Below are positions 33,556 to 43,366 of a DNA stretch of 47,188 nucleotides, in pieces. The stretch lies in the NCBI GenBank assembly GCA_029261795.1, contig JAJDAP010000044.1, positions 1 to 47,188 of the forward strand, given 5' to 3'. Every line of letters begins with the position of its first letter. The stretch's first letter is position 1. A program made the position numbers and the translations under genes. The notes under the pieces were generated by a model. It saw nothing but the letters and a program-made list of their open reading frames with translations. It searched no databases and was not told the DNA's origin. Source of the stretch: Deltaproteobacteria bacterium (GTDB taxonomy: Bacteria; Myxococcota_A; UBA9160; UBA6930).

Positions 33556-35337
33556 ATGGCTCGGATTCCTGAGGACACCATCCAGACCGTGCGAGACCGG
33601 GCCGACATCGTCGACCTGGTTGGTCGCCACGTCGCGCTCAAGAAGGCCGGTCGCACCTTCAAGGGCTTGTGTCCGTTCCATCAGGAGAAGTCGCCGTCGT
33701 TCATCGTGACCCCCGAGCGCGGGACCTATCACTGCTTCGGTTGCGGTGAGCACGGCAACGCCTTCGGTTTCCTGATGCGTCAAGAGGGGTTGACCTTCCC
33801 GGAGGCGGTTCGTTCGCTGGCCGCGGAGCTGGGCGTCGAGGTTCCCGAGACCGGAGGTGCCGACCGCAGCGAGATCGAAGTGGTCGTGCGCGCCAACGAT
33901 CTCGCGCAATCGTTCTACCGCCAGGCGCTGGCTTCGGACGAAGGCGAAGGCGCTCGCGAGTACCTCGTGCGCCGCGGGTTCGATGCTGCCACGGCAGAGA
34001 AGTACGGCATCGGCTTCGCCCCGGATCGCTGGGACGGCATCACCGGCTTGCTGCGCCGCGAGAAGATCTCGGGCGAAGACGGCGAGAAGGCGGGGCTGCT
34101 CCGCTCCCGCGAGCGCGGTGGGCACTATGACTTGCTGCGCGGGCGCCTGATCTTCCCGATCCAGGACGCCCGCGGCCGGAACGTGGCTTTCGGCGGGCGC
34201 GCGCTCGGTGCCGATCAAGAGCCCAAGTACCTGAACACGCCCGAGAGCCCGATCTTCCGCAAACGCGAAGCCTTCTACGGCTTTCCCCAGGCGCTCGAGG
34301 CGATTCGCAAGGCGGACCGCGCCGTGGTCGTCGAGGGTTACTTCGATCGGATCGCACTCGATCGTGCGGGCATCGGCGAATCGGTGGCCACCTGCGGCAC
34401 GGCCCTCTCCGAACAGCATGCGAAGAACCTGAAGCGTCGCACCAAGAACGTCATCTTGTTATTCGACGGGGACGAAGCCGGCCAGAAAGCGATTCTTCGC
34501 TCGCTCGAGATCCTGCTGCCCCAGGGCTTGCGCGTGCGCGCCGCGAGCTTGCCGCCGGGCGTGGACCCCGACGACTACCTGAACGCCGAAGGGCCCGAAG
34601 CCCTCCGCGCGTTGATCGACGCGGCGCCCCCGGCCATCGAACTCGCGATCCGCCGGGCCGTGGATGCCGGGATCGCTTCGCCGTGGGAGCGCGCCGACGC
34701 CGTCGCCAAGGTCGTTCCTCAGCTGGCACTGATCCAGGATCCCGTCGAGCGTGGCGAGTTCGCCCGCCAGCTGGCGCTCAACGTTGGCACCGAGCCCCGC
34801 GACGTCGAAGCCGCCGTGCGACGCGCCGCGCGCGGCGGCAGCGCCAATGACGATGACGCGCTGCCCGAGCTGGCAGCGCGACGCGAAACCGCCGAGGACC
34901 GCCACTACGCGACGGTGTTGCGCCTGGTGCTCGACCATGCGGACAGCCTCACGGCGCTCGACCGGGACGCCATCCTGGCGCTGGCACCCAACGAAGACTG
35001 GGGACCGCTCGCCGAAGTCGTGCTCGATTCGTCCTTCGGTAGCGGCCGCATCGATTCCCTGCTCGACGAACTCGAAGGGGCCCGTCGCGCGCGACTCTCG
35101 GCTCTCGCGAACGAACCCCGTCCGGATCTCGACGACGGAGACCACGCCAATCAGATCCTGGCTGACGAATTGAGCTGGCTCACGCGCCAGCGCGCCAAGC
35201 GCGACGCTGCCGCACTGAATGCACAGCTTCGTGGCGGAGTCCCGGACCCCGCCGCACTATTGAGAGAGAAACAGCGTCAGCTCGAAGAGCGGCGCCGTTC
35301 CCAGGACCTTCCTCCCAGTCGGTCCGCAGAATCCTGA
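33556..35337 (+). CDS. dnaG: DNA primase
   Basis: Synthesises RNA primers for DNA replication at the fork with DnaB. It has 593 residues. The N-terminal zinc ribbon has C39, H42, C60 and C63 (CPFH and CFGC). The catalytic core contains a TOPRIM fold with E260 in VVVEGYFDR and D304-x-D306 in LLFDGDEAGQKA. The C-terminal 150 residues are acidic and helical, with a shape suited to DnaB binding. The start ATG lies after a weak ribosome binding site. It carries the only in-frame TTA leucine codon that I found not followed by glycine (34459-34461). Confidence 0.96.
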   Translation: MARIPEDTIQTVRDRADIVDLVGRHVALKKAGRTFKGLCPFHQEKSPSFIVTPERGTYHCFGCGEHGNAFGFLMRQEGLTFPEAVRSLAAELGVEVPETGGADRSEIEVVVRANDLAQSFYRQALASDEGEGAREYLVRRGFDAATAEKYGIGFAPDRWDGITGLLRREKISGEDGEKAGLLRSRERGGHYDLLRGRLIFPIQDARGRNVAFGGRALGADQEPKYLNTPESPIFRKREAFYGFPQALEAIRKADRAVVVEGYFDRIALDRAGIGESVATCGTALSEQHAKNLKRRTKNVILLFDGDEAGQKAILRSLEILLPQGLRVRAASLPPGVDPDDYLNAEGPEALRALIDAAPPAIELAIRRAVDAGIASPWERADAVAKVVPQLALIQDPVERGEFARQLALNVGTEPRDVEAAVRRAARGGSANDDDALPELAARRETAEDRHYATVLRLVLDHADSLTALDRDAILALAPNEDWGPLAEVVLDSSFGSGRIDSLLDELEGARRARLSALANEPRPDLDDGDHANQILADELSWLTRQRAKRDAAALNAQLRGGVPDPAALLREKQRQLEERRRSQDLPPSRSAES

Positions 35338-35350
35338 TCCCGTCGTACTA

Positions 35351-35366
35351 GGAGTCCCCCCCCTTG
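35351..35366 (+). promoter_or_regulatory. rpoD translation start: GGAG, C8 run, TTG
   Basis: GGAG at 35351-35354 is separated from a TTG start at 35364-35366 by T and a run of eight C (35356-35363). No ATG or GTG in a better position opens the reading frame near the conserved N-terminus. The homopolymer sets the spacing between ribosome binding site and start, so gain or loss of one C would change initiation efficiency without changing the protein. Confidence 0.5.
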
Positions 35367-37163
35367 GCTTCATCCGCGCCCGAACCCCGTCGAATCATCC
35401 AGACCTTCGAACGCGTCGCCGAAACCCCGGTCGATGTAAATCCCGAGACGCGAGAGATGCGTTCGGTCGAGGAGCTGCTCTCTCGCGCACGCGATCGAGG
35501 CTACCTCACGGTGGAAGACGTCAACGATGCGTTTCCCGAGGAGACGATCTCGTCGGAGCAACTCGAAGAGGTGCTGTCGATCTTCGGCGAGAACGAGATC
35601 AACGTCGTCGAGGCTCCGCAGCCCGCCCACCGCGTGCGCGAGAAGCGCACGTTTTCCGCCGGCGAAGCGGAGGCTGGCGGAAGCCACGATCCGGTGCGCG
35701 TCTATCTCCGCGAGATGGGCCAGGTCTCCCTGCTCACGAAGGCGGGCGAAGTCGCCATCGCCCAGCGCATCGAGATCGGCGAGCACCGGATGCTCTACGC
35801 CACCGTGGGCACACCGCTCGGCATGCGTCGCATCCTCGCCCTCGCTGACCGGCTTCGCCGCAATGAGATCGAATTGAAGGAGTTGGTGGTCGGTCTCGAC
35901 GACGAGAACGCTCCCGAGACGCCGGAGCAACGTCGCAAGTCATTGTTAGGCGTCCTCAACAAGATCCGTAGGATCGACGCGGAGCTCGCCAAGAAGCACG
36001 GCGTGATCGCCAACCCGCGCACCGGTGAAGAGACCCGCGAGCGGCTCCAGGCCGAGGTGGCAACGGGCTACCGCGAGATGGTGGATCTCCTGATCGGCCA
36101 GCGCTTCGCGAAGCCGCGCTTCAACGAGATCTCAGAGGAGGTGCGCGCCACGGCGAAGCAGGTGGTCGACCTTCAGCGCCGCGCCGACCGCGCCACGCGC
36201 CCCTTCGCTGTGAAGCCTGGCAAGTTCGAGGAACTCTCGGTTCTCGCGACACGTCGCAGCCGCAAGGGTAAGGAAGCGCTCGAAGCGCTCGGTGGGAACG
36301 CCGAACGCATCAGCGAGGTAAGCGAAAAGCTCCGTCTCCTGGCCGACGAGATCGACGCGATCGAAGCCGATGCGAGGATGTCGCGGCTGCAGCTGCGCGG
36401 CCTCCGCAGGGAGTGGCAGATCGCCTCGGAAGAATCGCAGGAGGCCAAGTGTGAGCTGACCGAGGCGAACCTGCGCCTCGTGGTCTCGATCGCCAAGAAA
36501 TACACGAACCGCGGTCTCCAGTTCCTCGACCTGATCCAGGAGGGGAACATCGGCCTGATGAAGGCCGTCGAGAAGTTCGAGTGGCAACGCGGTTACAAGT
36601 TCTCGACCTACGCCACCTGGTGGATCCGTCAGGCCATCACCCGTGCCATTGCGGACCAGGCGCGCACGATCCGGATTCCCGTGCACATGATCGAGACGAT
36701 CAACAAGATCGGGCGTACCACCAAGGAGTTGCTCCAGCAGTTGGGCCGCGAGCCGAGCCCGGAGGAACTCGCCGAAACGCTCGAAATGCCGCTCGAGAAA
36801 GTCCGTATGGTGCTGAAGATCGCGAGCGAGCCGATCAGCCTCGAAACTCCGGTGGGCCAGGAAGACGATTCGAACCTCGCCGATTTCGTCGAGGACAAGA
36901 ACGCCGTGAATCCCCAGGATGCCGTCGTCGAACAGAATCTGTCGGATCAGACCCGCAAAGTGTTGGCGACACTGGCACCGCGCGAAGCGCGCGTGCTCAA
37001 GATGCGTTTCGGCATTGGCGAACGCGCCAACCACACGCTCGAAGAAGTCGGCCAGGATTTCGAGGTGACTCGCGAGCGCATTCGTCAGATCGAAGCGAAG
37101 GCGCTTCGGAAGCTGCGCCATCCGAGTCGCAGCAACCTGCTGAAGGGATTCATCGAGAACTAG
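35364..37163 (+). CDS. rpoD: Primary sigma factor RpoD
   Basis: The housekeeping sigma-70 factor. It has 599 residues. Region 1.1 lies at about 25-80, followed by region 1.2 ([22 protein letters not shown]). A non-conserved region spans roughly 150-355. Region 2 ([19 protein letters not shown] through [14 protein letters not shown]) begins near 362. Region 3 follows, and region 4 has the [27 protein letters not shown] near 555-580. The rare start codon TTG is preceded by GGAG. It closes the macromolecular synthesis operon 26 bases after dnaG. A TTA-GGC Leu-Gly pair lies at 35946. Confidence 0.96.
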   Translation: MASSAPEPRRIIQTFERVAETPVDVNPETREMRSVEELLSRARDRGYLTVEDVNDAFPEETISSEQLEEVLSIFGENEINVVEAPQPAHRVREKRTFSAGEAEAGGSHDPVRVYLREMGQVSLLTKAGEVAIAQRIEIGEHRMLYATVGTPLGMRRILALADRLRRNEIELKELVVGLDDENAPETPEQRRKSLLGVLNKIRRIDAELAKKHGVIANPRTGEETRERLQAEVATGYREMVDLLIGQRFAKPRFNEISEEVRATAKQVVDLQRRADRATRPFAVKPGKFEELSVLATRRSRKGKEALEALGGNAERISEVSEKLRLLADEIDAIEADARMSRLQLRGLRREWQIASEESQEAKCELTEANLRLVVSIAKKYTNRGLQFLDLIQEGNIGLMKAVEKFEWQRGYKFSTYATWWIRQAITRAIADQARTIRIPVHMIETINKIGRTTKELLQQLGREPSPEELAETLEMPLEKVRMVLKIASEPISLETPVGQEDDSNLADFVEDKNAVNPQDAVVEQNLSDQTRKVLATLAPREARVLKMRFGIGERANHTLEEVGQDFEVTRERIRQIEAKALRKLRHPSRSNLLKGFIEN

Positions 37164-37240
37164 CTCGGCATCGCATGTCGGGTTCGAAGCGTTCGTGGCC
37201 GGGGGGCCGCGACACGAGAAGCACGAGGGGGCTGCCAGTC

Positions 37241-38758
37241 GTGGCGAGACCGAGCCGGGTCGCTATTCGCGTCCTCTGTCTTGTTGTCGTGCTCATCCCG
37301 TTGCTCGCGGGCCGCTCGGTCGCACCCGTGAATGGGTTCGCCTTCATGGACGTGACCAGCCGGAGTGCCGTCTTCTGGACGCGTGCTGACACCGAGGGGA
37401 AAGTCACCGTCGAGCTCACGGATCCCGCCGGGAAGACCCGGAGCGTCAACATCCCGATCGACCGCCGCCGTGGACTGGTCGCGTCCCAACGCATTCGCGG
37501 CCTGGCACCGGGCACGCTCTACTCGGTGGTTGCCTATCTGCCGACGGATGGCGGGACGGGTTGGACACTGCGCGGCGAGCTTCGAACCGCGCCGGATGCC
37601 GACGCTCCGGTTTCGGCTCGAATGGCCTTCGGTGGCGACGTCGGGGGCCAGAACGTTTGCCGCGACGCGGAACGCGGCTATCCGATCTTCGGGGTTATCT
37701 CGAAGAGGAAGCCGGACCTGTTCGTCGGGCTCGGCGACATGATCTACGCCGATGGCGCCTGCCGTGCCGAGGGTCTCTACGGAAATACCCAGCTGCCCGG
37801 AGAAACGGAACCTGCGACGACGCTGCTCGAGATGCGCGCGCGCTGGATCTACAACAGAAACGATCCCGGCTGGATCGATCTGATGGCGCGCACGCCCTAC
37901 GTGCCTGTCTGGGATGATCACGAGATCGTCGACGATTTCGGTCCCTCCCATGATTCGCCGCCCGGCAAGCCGGATACGCACCTGTTCCGCGTCGGCCGCC
38001 GCGCATTTCTCGAAAGCAACCCGGTCGCTGTCGGCCGCAATACGCGCCTTCATCGCCGATTGCGCTGGGGCCGTCACCTGGAACTGTTCGTTCTGGACAC
38101 CCGCCAGCAGCGTGATTCGAACTCGGTAGACGACAGGTTCACGACGCCGAAGACGATGCTAGGCCGCGACCAGCTCGACTGGCTGCTGGCTTCGCTGACG
38201 ATCTCCGATGCGACCTGGAACGTGGTGGTATCCAGCGTGCCGATCTCGATCCCGACCGGGGCCGTCGCAGACCCGTCGCGAGGCCGCGATGGGTGGGCAA
38301 GCGGGGATGGCACGACCGGCTTCGAGAACGAGCTTCGCAAGCTCCTGATCAACCTCTACGAGGCCGGCATCCGAAACCTCGTGTGGATTACGACCGATAT
38401 CCACTTCGCTTCGGTCCAGCGCTATCAACCGTTCGCGCGCTATCCCGATTTCATCTTTCACGAGATGGCGACGGGGCCGCTCCAAGCCGGCGTGTTCCCG
38501 AACGAGCTTCTCGACGATTCATTCCATCCCGAGCGCTTGTTTCGCTGGCCGCCCCTCACCGTCGACTCCGAGAAGTTCGAGATCGCCTCCTTCGAGGAAG
38601 CCCTGCACTGGTTCAACTTCGGCGAGCTGGAAGTCGACACCGAAGGCACCCTGACCATGCGCGTGATCAACGGTGAGGGGGTCACTCTCTACGAACACAC
38701 GCTCACCCCCGTCCCGCGCGGCGGCCCCGCCAAGCGTCGCGAGAGATCGTTCGAGTAG
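37241..38758 (+). CDS. PhoD-like alkaline phosphatase/phosphodiesterase
   Basis: An exported metallophosphoesterase related to Bacillus PhoD. From GTG 37241 it has 505 residues with a signal sequence (about 8-30). An N-terminal fibronectin-like domain is followed by the catalytic domain with GDVGGQN, LGDMIYADG, the hallmark VWDDHEIVDDFG near 223, and WITTDIHF near 381. These bind iron and calcium in PhoD. The GTG has GAGGGGG nine bases upstream. An in-frame ATG at 37175 would add 22 basic residues without a ribosome binding site. Unlike many PhoD proteins I saw no twin-arginine motif directly before the hydrophobic core. It lies 77 bases after rpoD and abuts the convergent SGNH gene. Confidence 0.85.
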   Translation: MARPSRVAIRVLCLVVVLIPLLAGRSVAPVNGFAFMDVTSRSAVFWTRADTEGKVTVELTDPAGKTRSVNIPIDRRRGLVASQRIRGLAPGTLYSVVAYLPTDGGTGWTLRGELRTAPDADAPVSARMAFGGDVGGQNVCRDAERGYPIFGVISKRKPDLFVGLGDMIYADGACRAEGLYGNTQLPGETEPATTLLEMRARWIYNRNDPGWIDLMARTPYVPVWDDHEIVDDFGPSHDSPPGKPDTHLFRVGRRAFLESNPVAVGRNTRLHRRLRWGRHLELFVLDTRQQRDSNSVDDRFTTPKTMLGRDQLDWLLASLTISDATWNVVVSSVPISIPTGAVADPSRGRDGWASGDGTTGFENELRKLLINLYEAGIRNLVWITTDIHFASVQRYQPFARYPDFIFHEMATGPLQAGVFPNELLDDSFHPERLFRWPPLTVDSEKFEIASFEEALHWFNFGELEVDTEGTLTMRVINGEGVTLYEHTLTPVPRGGPAKRRERSFE

Positions 38759-39841
38759 TCAGCGCGCTCGCTCGCGCAACACCGCTGCTGCGCTGGCCCG
38801 GGCAAAGGCCGCATTCCCCTTGGCGTTCATGTGCGGGTCGGTTCGCCAGTAGAGGCTCTCGAGGTTGCCCTGCGCCGCCGCGCGCATTTCTGGCAGTGGA
38901 TCGTATCGCTGGAGGCCGGTCGGCCAGACGAGCTCGTCGAGGAGTGTCCGGCTCCCGGTCGGCTCGTCCAGCGCCGGGACCGGCAGTACGATGACCGCGA
39001 AACCATGCTGGCTTGCTAGCTGCCGGAGGCGGGCAAAGGAGGCGCCGAGCCGAGCGAGGCCGATGCTGCGGGCTTCAAAAGGTACGGAGTCGCCGATCAG
39101 GTCCGGCTTCAAGAAGTTCGTCCGAAACAGGTCGTTCCGCCCCCGCGTCACCCGGAACAGAACACGCACGATATGCGACGACCGGTGCAGCCAGATCAAG
39201 CGCCGCCGTTCGAGGTGTCGGTCGACCTGCTTCGCCATCGCGCTGCGCTGGGTTTCGTGCTGGAACTTCAACACGAAGCCGCGATAGCTCGTCCGCGTCA
39301 TCACCGGCCGGGAAGCATCTTCGAGATCGTTGGCGAAGAAGCCCACCAACACGAGCACGGGTTTCGTCCGTGGCAGGAACGCCTCGAGGAGTCCGATCTG
39401 CTCCCGCGGCCCGGTTCCGTCGAGGCCGAGGTTGAGCACCTGGTAGCGCGCCTCCGGTGCCCGCATCGCGAGTTCGTGTTCGAGCAGACGTGGCCAGGTC
39501 TGCTCGACCGGCGTCGAGAGGCCGGCGGTGAAGGAATCGCCGATGGCCACGATCCTGGGCCGACTCTCTTCCAGCTCGGGCTCGATGTCGTGAAGGCCCC
39601 AGCTGTTGATCCGCACAGCATTGCGGATTTCGTTGTTTCGCAGCTGAGTGCCCTCGGCACCAGGCCGATAGCGGTAGCCGATCTCCGGATCAGCCTGATA
39701 GATCGCGGGCTGGATCATCAGACCCGCCCCACTCGGGCGGATCACGCGCAGCGCCACCTCGGAAAGTCCCAACGTGATGGCGAGCGTCGCCGACAGCAGC
39801 GCGATGTTCTGGAACAGTGCAGGGCGGCGAGGACGGCTCAT
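38759..39841 (-). CDS. Membrane-anchored SGNH/GDSL hydrolase
   Basis: A 360-residue esterase-like protein. The N-terminus has a hydrophobic anchor at about 12-33, so the catalytic domain is probably periplasmic. Block I is AIGDSFTAG with the nucleophilic serine. The glycine of block II is in NLGLDGTGPREQ, block III is GFFANDLED, and the Asp-His of block V is in TDPHMNAKGN. Substrates of this branch often include acetylated polysaccharide or lipid, but none can be named here. Its stop touches the stop of the convergent PhoD-like gene. The AICAR formyltransferase gene lies 57 bases upstream. Confidence 0.82.
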   Translation of the reverse strand: MSRPRRPALFQNIALLSATLAITLGLSEVALRVIRPSGAGLMIQPAIYQADPEIGYRYRPGAEGTQLRNNEIRNAVRINSWGLHDIEPELEESRPRIVAIGDSFTAGLSTPVEQTWPRLLEHELAMRAPEARYQVLNLGLDGTGPREQIGLLEAFLPRTKPVLVLVGFFANDLEDASRPVMTRTSYRGFVLKFQHETQRSAMAKQVDRHLERRRLIWLHRSSHIVRVLFRVTRGRNDLFRTNFLKPDLIGDSVPFEARSIGLARLGASFARLRQLASQHGFAVIVLPVPALDEPTGSRTLLDELVWPTGLQRYDPLPEMRAAAQGNLESLYWRTDPHMNAKGNAAFARASAAAVLRERAR

Positions 39842-39898
39842 GGCTTCGCCGGACGCCCCGGCTGCGCGAGCCGCGTTTCCGCGGCGGACCGCTTGGCC

Positions 39899-41056
39899 TT
39901 AGTGATGGAACAGCCGAAGCTCGGTTCGCACGAGTGTGATGTCGTACTCACGGCAAGCAGCTTCGATCTCGTCTCGCCGCGCCGAACCACCGTGCTCGGC
40001 AAGGAAGCGCACGCCGTGCTTCTGGGCGTGATCGATGTTGTCGCGGAACGGAATGAAGGCATCGGAGACGAGGGAGACACCATCGAGACGCGCCAGCCAC
40101 TCGGCTCGCTCATCGTCGGTCAGCGGGTCGAGGGAGCCGACCAGGGCCTCCTTGAAGGCATCGGTTTCGCCGGCAGTGAGGTCTCCCTCGATGTAGCGCA
40201 CGCGCCAGTTGATCCGATCCTGCCGCTTCACGCCCTTCTGGAATTCGAGGCCGAGCACCTTGGGATGGGTGCGCAGGAACCAGAGATCTGCCTTGGCGCC
40301 GGCGAGCTTGGTGCAATCGACACGGCTCTGCTGACCGGCACCGATCCCGATCATCTGTCCGTCGAGCGCGTAGCCCACCGAGTTCGATTGCGTGTACTTG
40401 ATGGCGACGAGCCCCAGGAGCAGATCGCGCTTGGCTTCCGGGGTCAGTTCGCCGCAAACCACTTCCTTGAAGTCGGCCTCACTCACCTGATGGGCGTTGC
40501 GGTCCTGGCTGAAGCGCATGCCGAAGATCTCGCGTGTCTCGGTCGTCGGTGCATCGAACGCGGCGTCCGCCTGCATGACGATGAAGCCGCCGTTCTTCTT
40601 ACTCTTCAGGATCTCGAGCGCTTCGGGCTCGTAGCCCGGCGCGATGATGCCATCGGAGACCACGCCCTTCAGGAACCTGGCGGTTTCGACATCGACGATC
40701 TCGGACAGCGCGGCGAAATCGCCGAACGAGCACTTCGGGTCCGCGCCGCGCGCGCGTACGTAGGCGAGCGCGCCGGGCGTGAGTTCCTTGCCTGCCACTT
40801 CGTAGGCCTCGGCCTGGGCCTCGGTCAGCGGCGCGGCGACGGCCGCACCGGAAGGCGACACGTGCTTGAACGAGGCCGCCGAAGCCATCCCCGTTGCGGC
40901 GCGCGCTTCCTTCACCAGCTGCCAGGCATTCGTCGCATCCAGCCAGTTGATGAACGAGGTCTTGCCGTTCAGCACGGTGACGGGCTGCGTCGCCGGATCC
41001 AGCGGCTCAGCGCTCAGGAAGCGCTGGTGCGGGTTGATTCCGTACTTGAGGTCCAT
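39899..41056 (-). CDS. Stand-alone AICAR formyltransferase (PurH C-terminal type)
   Basis: Formylates AICAR with 10-formyltetrahydrofolate, the penultimate step of IMP synthesis. It has 385 residues, with KYGINPHQ at the start and the catalytic Lys-His in AASFKHVSPSGAAV. Further AICARFT landmarks are KYTQSNSVGYA and IGIGAGQQSRVDC. The N-terminal MGS-like IMP cyclohydrolase domain of ordinary PurH is missing, so cyclisation must be done by another protein. AICAR is also the by-product of HisF, encoded nearby. The ATG at 41056 lies one base after the oxidoreductase stop, so the two are co-translated. A longer upstream frame overlaps that gene and is not real. Confidence 0.88.
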   Translation of the reverse strand: MDLKYGINPHQRFLSAEPLDPATQPVTVLNGKTSFINWLDATNAWQLVKEARAATGMASAASFKHVSPSGAAVAAPLTEAQAEAYEVAGKELTPGALAYVRARGADPKCSFGDFAALSEIVDVETARFLKGVVSDGIIAPGYEPEALEILKSKKNGGFIVMQADAAFDAPTTETREIFGMRFSQDRNAHQVSEADFKEVVCGELTPEAKRDLLLGLVAIKYTQSNSVGYALDGQMIGIGAGQQSRVDCTKLAGAKADLWFLRTHPKVLGLEFQKGVKRQDRINWRVRYIEGDLTAGETDAFKEALVGSLDPLTDDERAEWLARLDGVSLVSDAFIPFRDNIDHAQKHGVRFLAEHGGSARRDEIEAACREYDITLVRTELRLFHH

Positions 41057-41057
41057 G

Positions 41058-42425
41058 TCAGGCGTTCTCCTTGGGCTTGACCTGCTCGAGCCAACTCCTG
41101 AGTTCGCCGCCATAACCGACGGCCTTCTGGCGCGCCTGCACCTTTGCCAGGATCGAAGCGAGAACGTCAGGCGAGGGTGGCGTGGCACCCTCGAGCGATG
41201 CTGCAACGGCGTCGGCGGTATTCGTTGCAGCCGCGTTCGCAGCATCCGAGAGGGCGGCTTCGCCCTCGTGGCCATCCTCGGCGAGTCCGAGGAACGATTC
41301 GAGCGCCGCGTCGTAGACTTCGCTCGCGTGCTTGCGCGAGGCGACGATGTTGCCCTTGCCGGTGACGACGTTGCCCACCGAGAAGAGGTTCGGATAGCCG
41401 TCGAGGCGTCCGATATCCCAATCCGTGAAAGCGAAGAGCTCGCCCTTCATCTCGATGCCCGGAATCGCCTCCGGGATCGAGCCGATCGAACTGATCACGC
41501 AGGAGCCGCGCCGCTCATAGGTTTCGTCGGTCATCAGGACGCGGCCGCCCTCGATCTTCGTGCGGCGGAAGCGAACGCCGACCACGCGGCCGTCCTCGAT
41601 GAGTAGCCCGTCCGGCGCGGACAAGGGCTCCATCTTGAAGAAGGATTTTCCCATCGCCTTGTCGAGAAGCCGTGCCCGTGCGGTTCGCACCTTGGCCTCC
41701 CGCGCTTCGTCTGCACCTTCCGGAATTTCGGCGAGCGGCATGTCTTCGACACGACGCCGGTAGAAGATGGTGCAGCCCTTCAGCCCGAGGTCGGAGAACT
41801 CGAGATCGTGTTTCGCCAGGATCTTCGGGATTCCCTTCACTTCGAGTTCGACCATGTCGGCTTCGATGCCGCGCTCGGCGAGCTTGGCCCGCGTGGTTTC
41901 GAGCATCAGCACCTTGGCCACGTCGATCGAGGCGAGTCCGCCCCCCACGATGATCGCGTCATCGAGAAACTCGAAAGTCTCGGCGGGCTCGACGTCTTCT
42001 TCGAGGTGGTTGAAGTAGATGATGAAGGGATTCTGGTAGATCAATCCCTTGCCGATGTAGGCGTCGGAGCCCTCGATCGGCAGCGGACGGTCACGCCAGG
42101 CGCCGTTGGCGAGCACCACGGCGGAGAAGCCCCATTCCCGGGCCACTTCCTCGAAGGGGATATCGCGACCCAATTTGGTGTTGGGCACGAACTCGACACC
42201 GGGCAACGAGAGCTTGGCGGAGATCGTTTCGTACTCCTTGTTGCGGAGTCCGACGTGCCAGCGCGGCAGACCGTCCTCGATCTTGCCGAAAGGGCGGGCA
42301 TTCATCTCGAAGACGACCACCCGCACACCCTTACCAGCCAGCCTTGCGGCGACCTCGGCGCCTGCCGTGGCGCCTCCGATGACGGCGACGATGTGGCGAC
42401 TTTCAGACGGAGCGGGCGTGGACAT
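41058..42425 (-). CDS. FAD/NAD(P)-dependent pyridine nucleotide oxidoreductase
   Basis: A 455-residue cytoplasmic flavoprotein. It has an N-terminal FAD motif (VAVIGGATAGAEVAARLAG), a second dinucleotide motif DDAIIVGGGLASIDVAKVL near 155, and the late FAD contact FSVGNVVTGKGNI. It resembles the glutamate synthase small-subunit/ferredoxin-NADP reductase group, but has no iron-sulfur cysteine cluster. An Ala-rich C-terminal tail at about 375-455 may be a dimerisation or partner-binding region. The substrate is unknown. It is directly upstream of the AICAR formyltransferase gene with a one-base gap, which hints at a shared pathway or simply shared expression. Confidence 0.8.
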   Translation of the reverse strand: MSTPAPSESRHIVAVIGGATAGAEVAARLAGKGVRVVVFEMNARPFGKIEDGLPRWHVGLRNKEYETISAKLSLPGVEFVPNTKLGRDIPFEEVAREWGFSAVVLANGAWRDRPLPIEGSDAYIGKGLIYQNPFIIYFNHLEEDVEPAETFEFLDDAIIVGGGLASIDVAKVLMLETTRAKLAERGIEADMVELEVKGIPKILAKHDLEFSDLGLKGCTIFYRRRVEDMPLAEIPEGADEAREAKVRTARARLLDKAMGKSFFKMEPLSAPDGLLIEDGRVVGVRFRRTKIEGGRVLMTDETYERRGSCVISSIGSIPEAIPGIEMKGELFAFTDWDIGRLDGYPNLFSVGNVVTGKGNIVASRKHASEVYDAALESFLGLAEDGHEGEAALSDAANAAATNTADAVAASLEGATPPSPDVLASILAKVQARQKAVGYGGELRSWLEQVKPKENA

Positions 42426-42585
42426 GCCCGGATTCTAAAGGGAATCAGGCCCTCTCGCACCCGCGTTCGCAGCCTCGAAACAGAATCAGGGAGGCGTAAG
42501 CCGCAGGTAAGGAGTTCTTGCCGCCAGCGCCCGATGATCCAATTCATCGAAGGAACGCCCGGGCCGACCGGGCAGGAGAATCCAG

Positions 42586-43311
42586 ATGGCGTTTCCGATC
42601 ACCAACGAGACCGAGACCCTGACCATTCCGGGCCGCTTCCAGGGCCCGCCCGGCGTCGCCAACGGTGGCTACGTCAGCGGCGTGCTCGCGGAACGTCTGG
42701 GAGGTGCGGCCGAGGTGACGCTCCGAAAGCCCACGCCGGTCGATCGCCCGATCCTGGTGAAAGAGCGTGGGACCGGAAGCTGGCTGGAGGACGACGGGCA
42801 GGTGCTGGTCGCCGCCCGCTCGGCGAGCCTCGAGCTGGAGCTGCCCTGCCGGCCGAGCTTCGAGGCGGCCACCATCGCCCGCGACCGCTTCGACGAGAAT
42901 GGCCACCCCTTCCGACACTGCTTCGTGTGCGGGCCCGAGCGAAACTGCGCCGACGGCCTGCGCATCTTTGCCGGACCCATCTCGGAAGGCGTGGTTGCCG
43001 CACCGTGGGTGCCCGACCCCTCATTGAGTGTCGACGCTACCGCTGGCGCCGAGATCCCTGCGCGCTTCGTCTGGTCGGCCCTGGATTGTCCCGGCGCCAT
43101 GGCCGCCGCCGCCGGTCGGGTCCGGCCGATGCTGCTGGGGCACATCACCGGCGTCCAGGACCGCCCGGTTCACGCCGGGGAGCCCTGCGTCGTGATCGGC
43201 TGGCACCGGGCCACGAGCGGCCGCAAACACGAAGTGGCAACGGCCCTGCTGGATGGCCGGGGAAATGTGGCAGCACGCAGCGTCCAGATCTGGATCGAGC
43301 CGCGGGCGTGA
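42586..43311 (+). CDS. Hotdog-fold thioesterase-like protein
   Basis: A 241-residue protein that looks like a double hotdog fold. The first half has PGVANGGYVSGVLAERLGG, close to the NGG/HGG helix motif of PaaI-type acyl-CoA thioesterases. The second half follows a Cys-rich joint (HCFVCGPERNC) and contains ARFVWSALDCPGAM, similar to the matching helix in the other hotdog unit. Acyl-CoA hydrolysis is plausible but the catalytic Asp is not obvious. AGGAG lies six bases before the ATG. It is divergent from the FAD oxidoreductase across 160 bases and followed by a TPR protein gene 55 bases on. Confidence 0.65.
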   Translation: MAFPITNETETLTIPGRFQGPPGVANGGYVSGVLAERLGGAAEVTLRKPTPVDRPILVKERGTGSWLEDDGQVLVAARSASLELELPCRPSFEAATIARDRFDENGHPFRHCFVCGPERNCADGLRIFAGPISEGVVAAPWVPDPSLSVDATAGAEIPARFVWSALDCPGAMAAAAGRVRPMLLGHITGVQDRPVHAGEPCVVIGWHRATSGRKHEVATALLDGRGNVAARSVQIWIEPRA

Positions 43312-43366
43312 CCCGTTGCACTCCGAAATCAGGCATTCTTCTGACACCCGAAAAGGAAGTCCCCAC

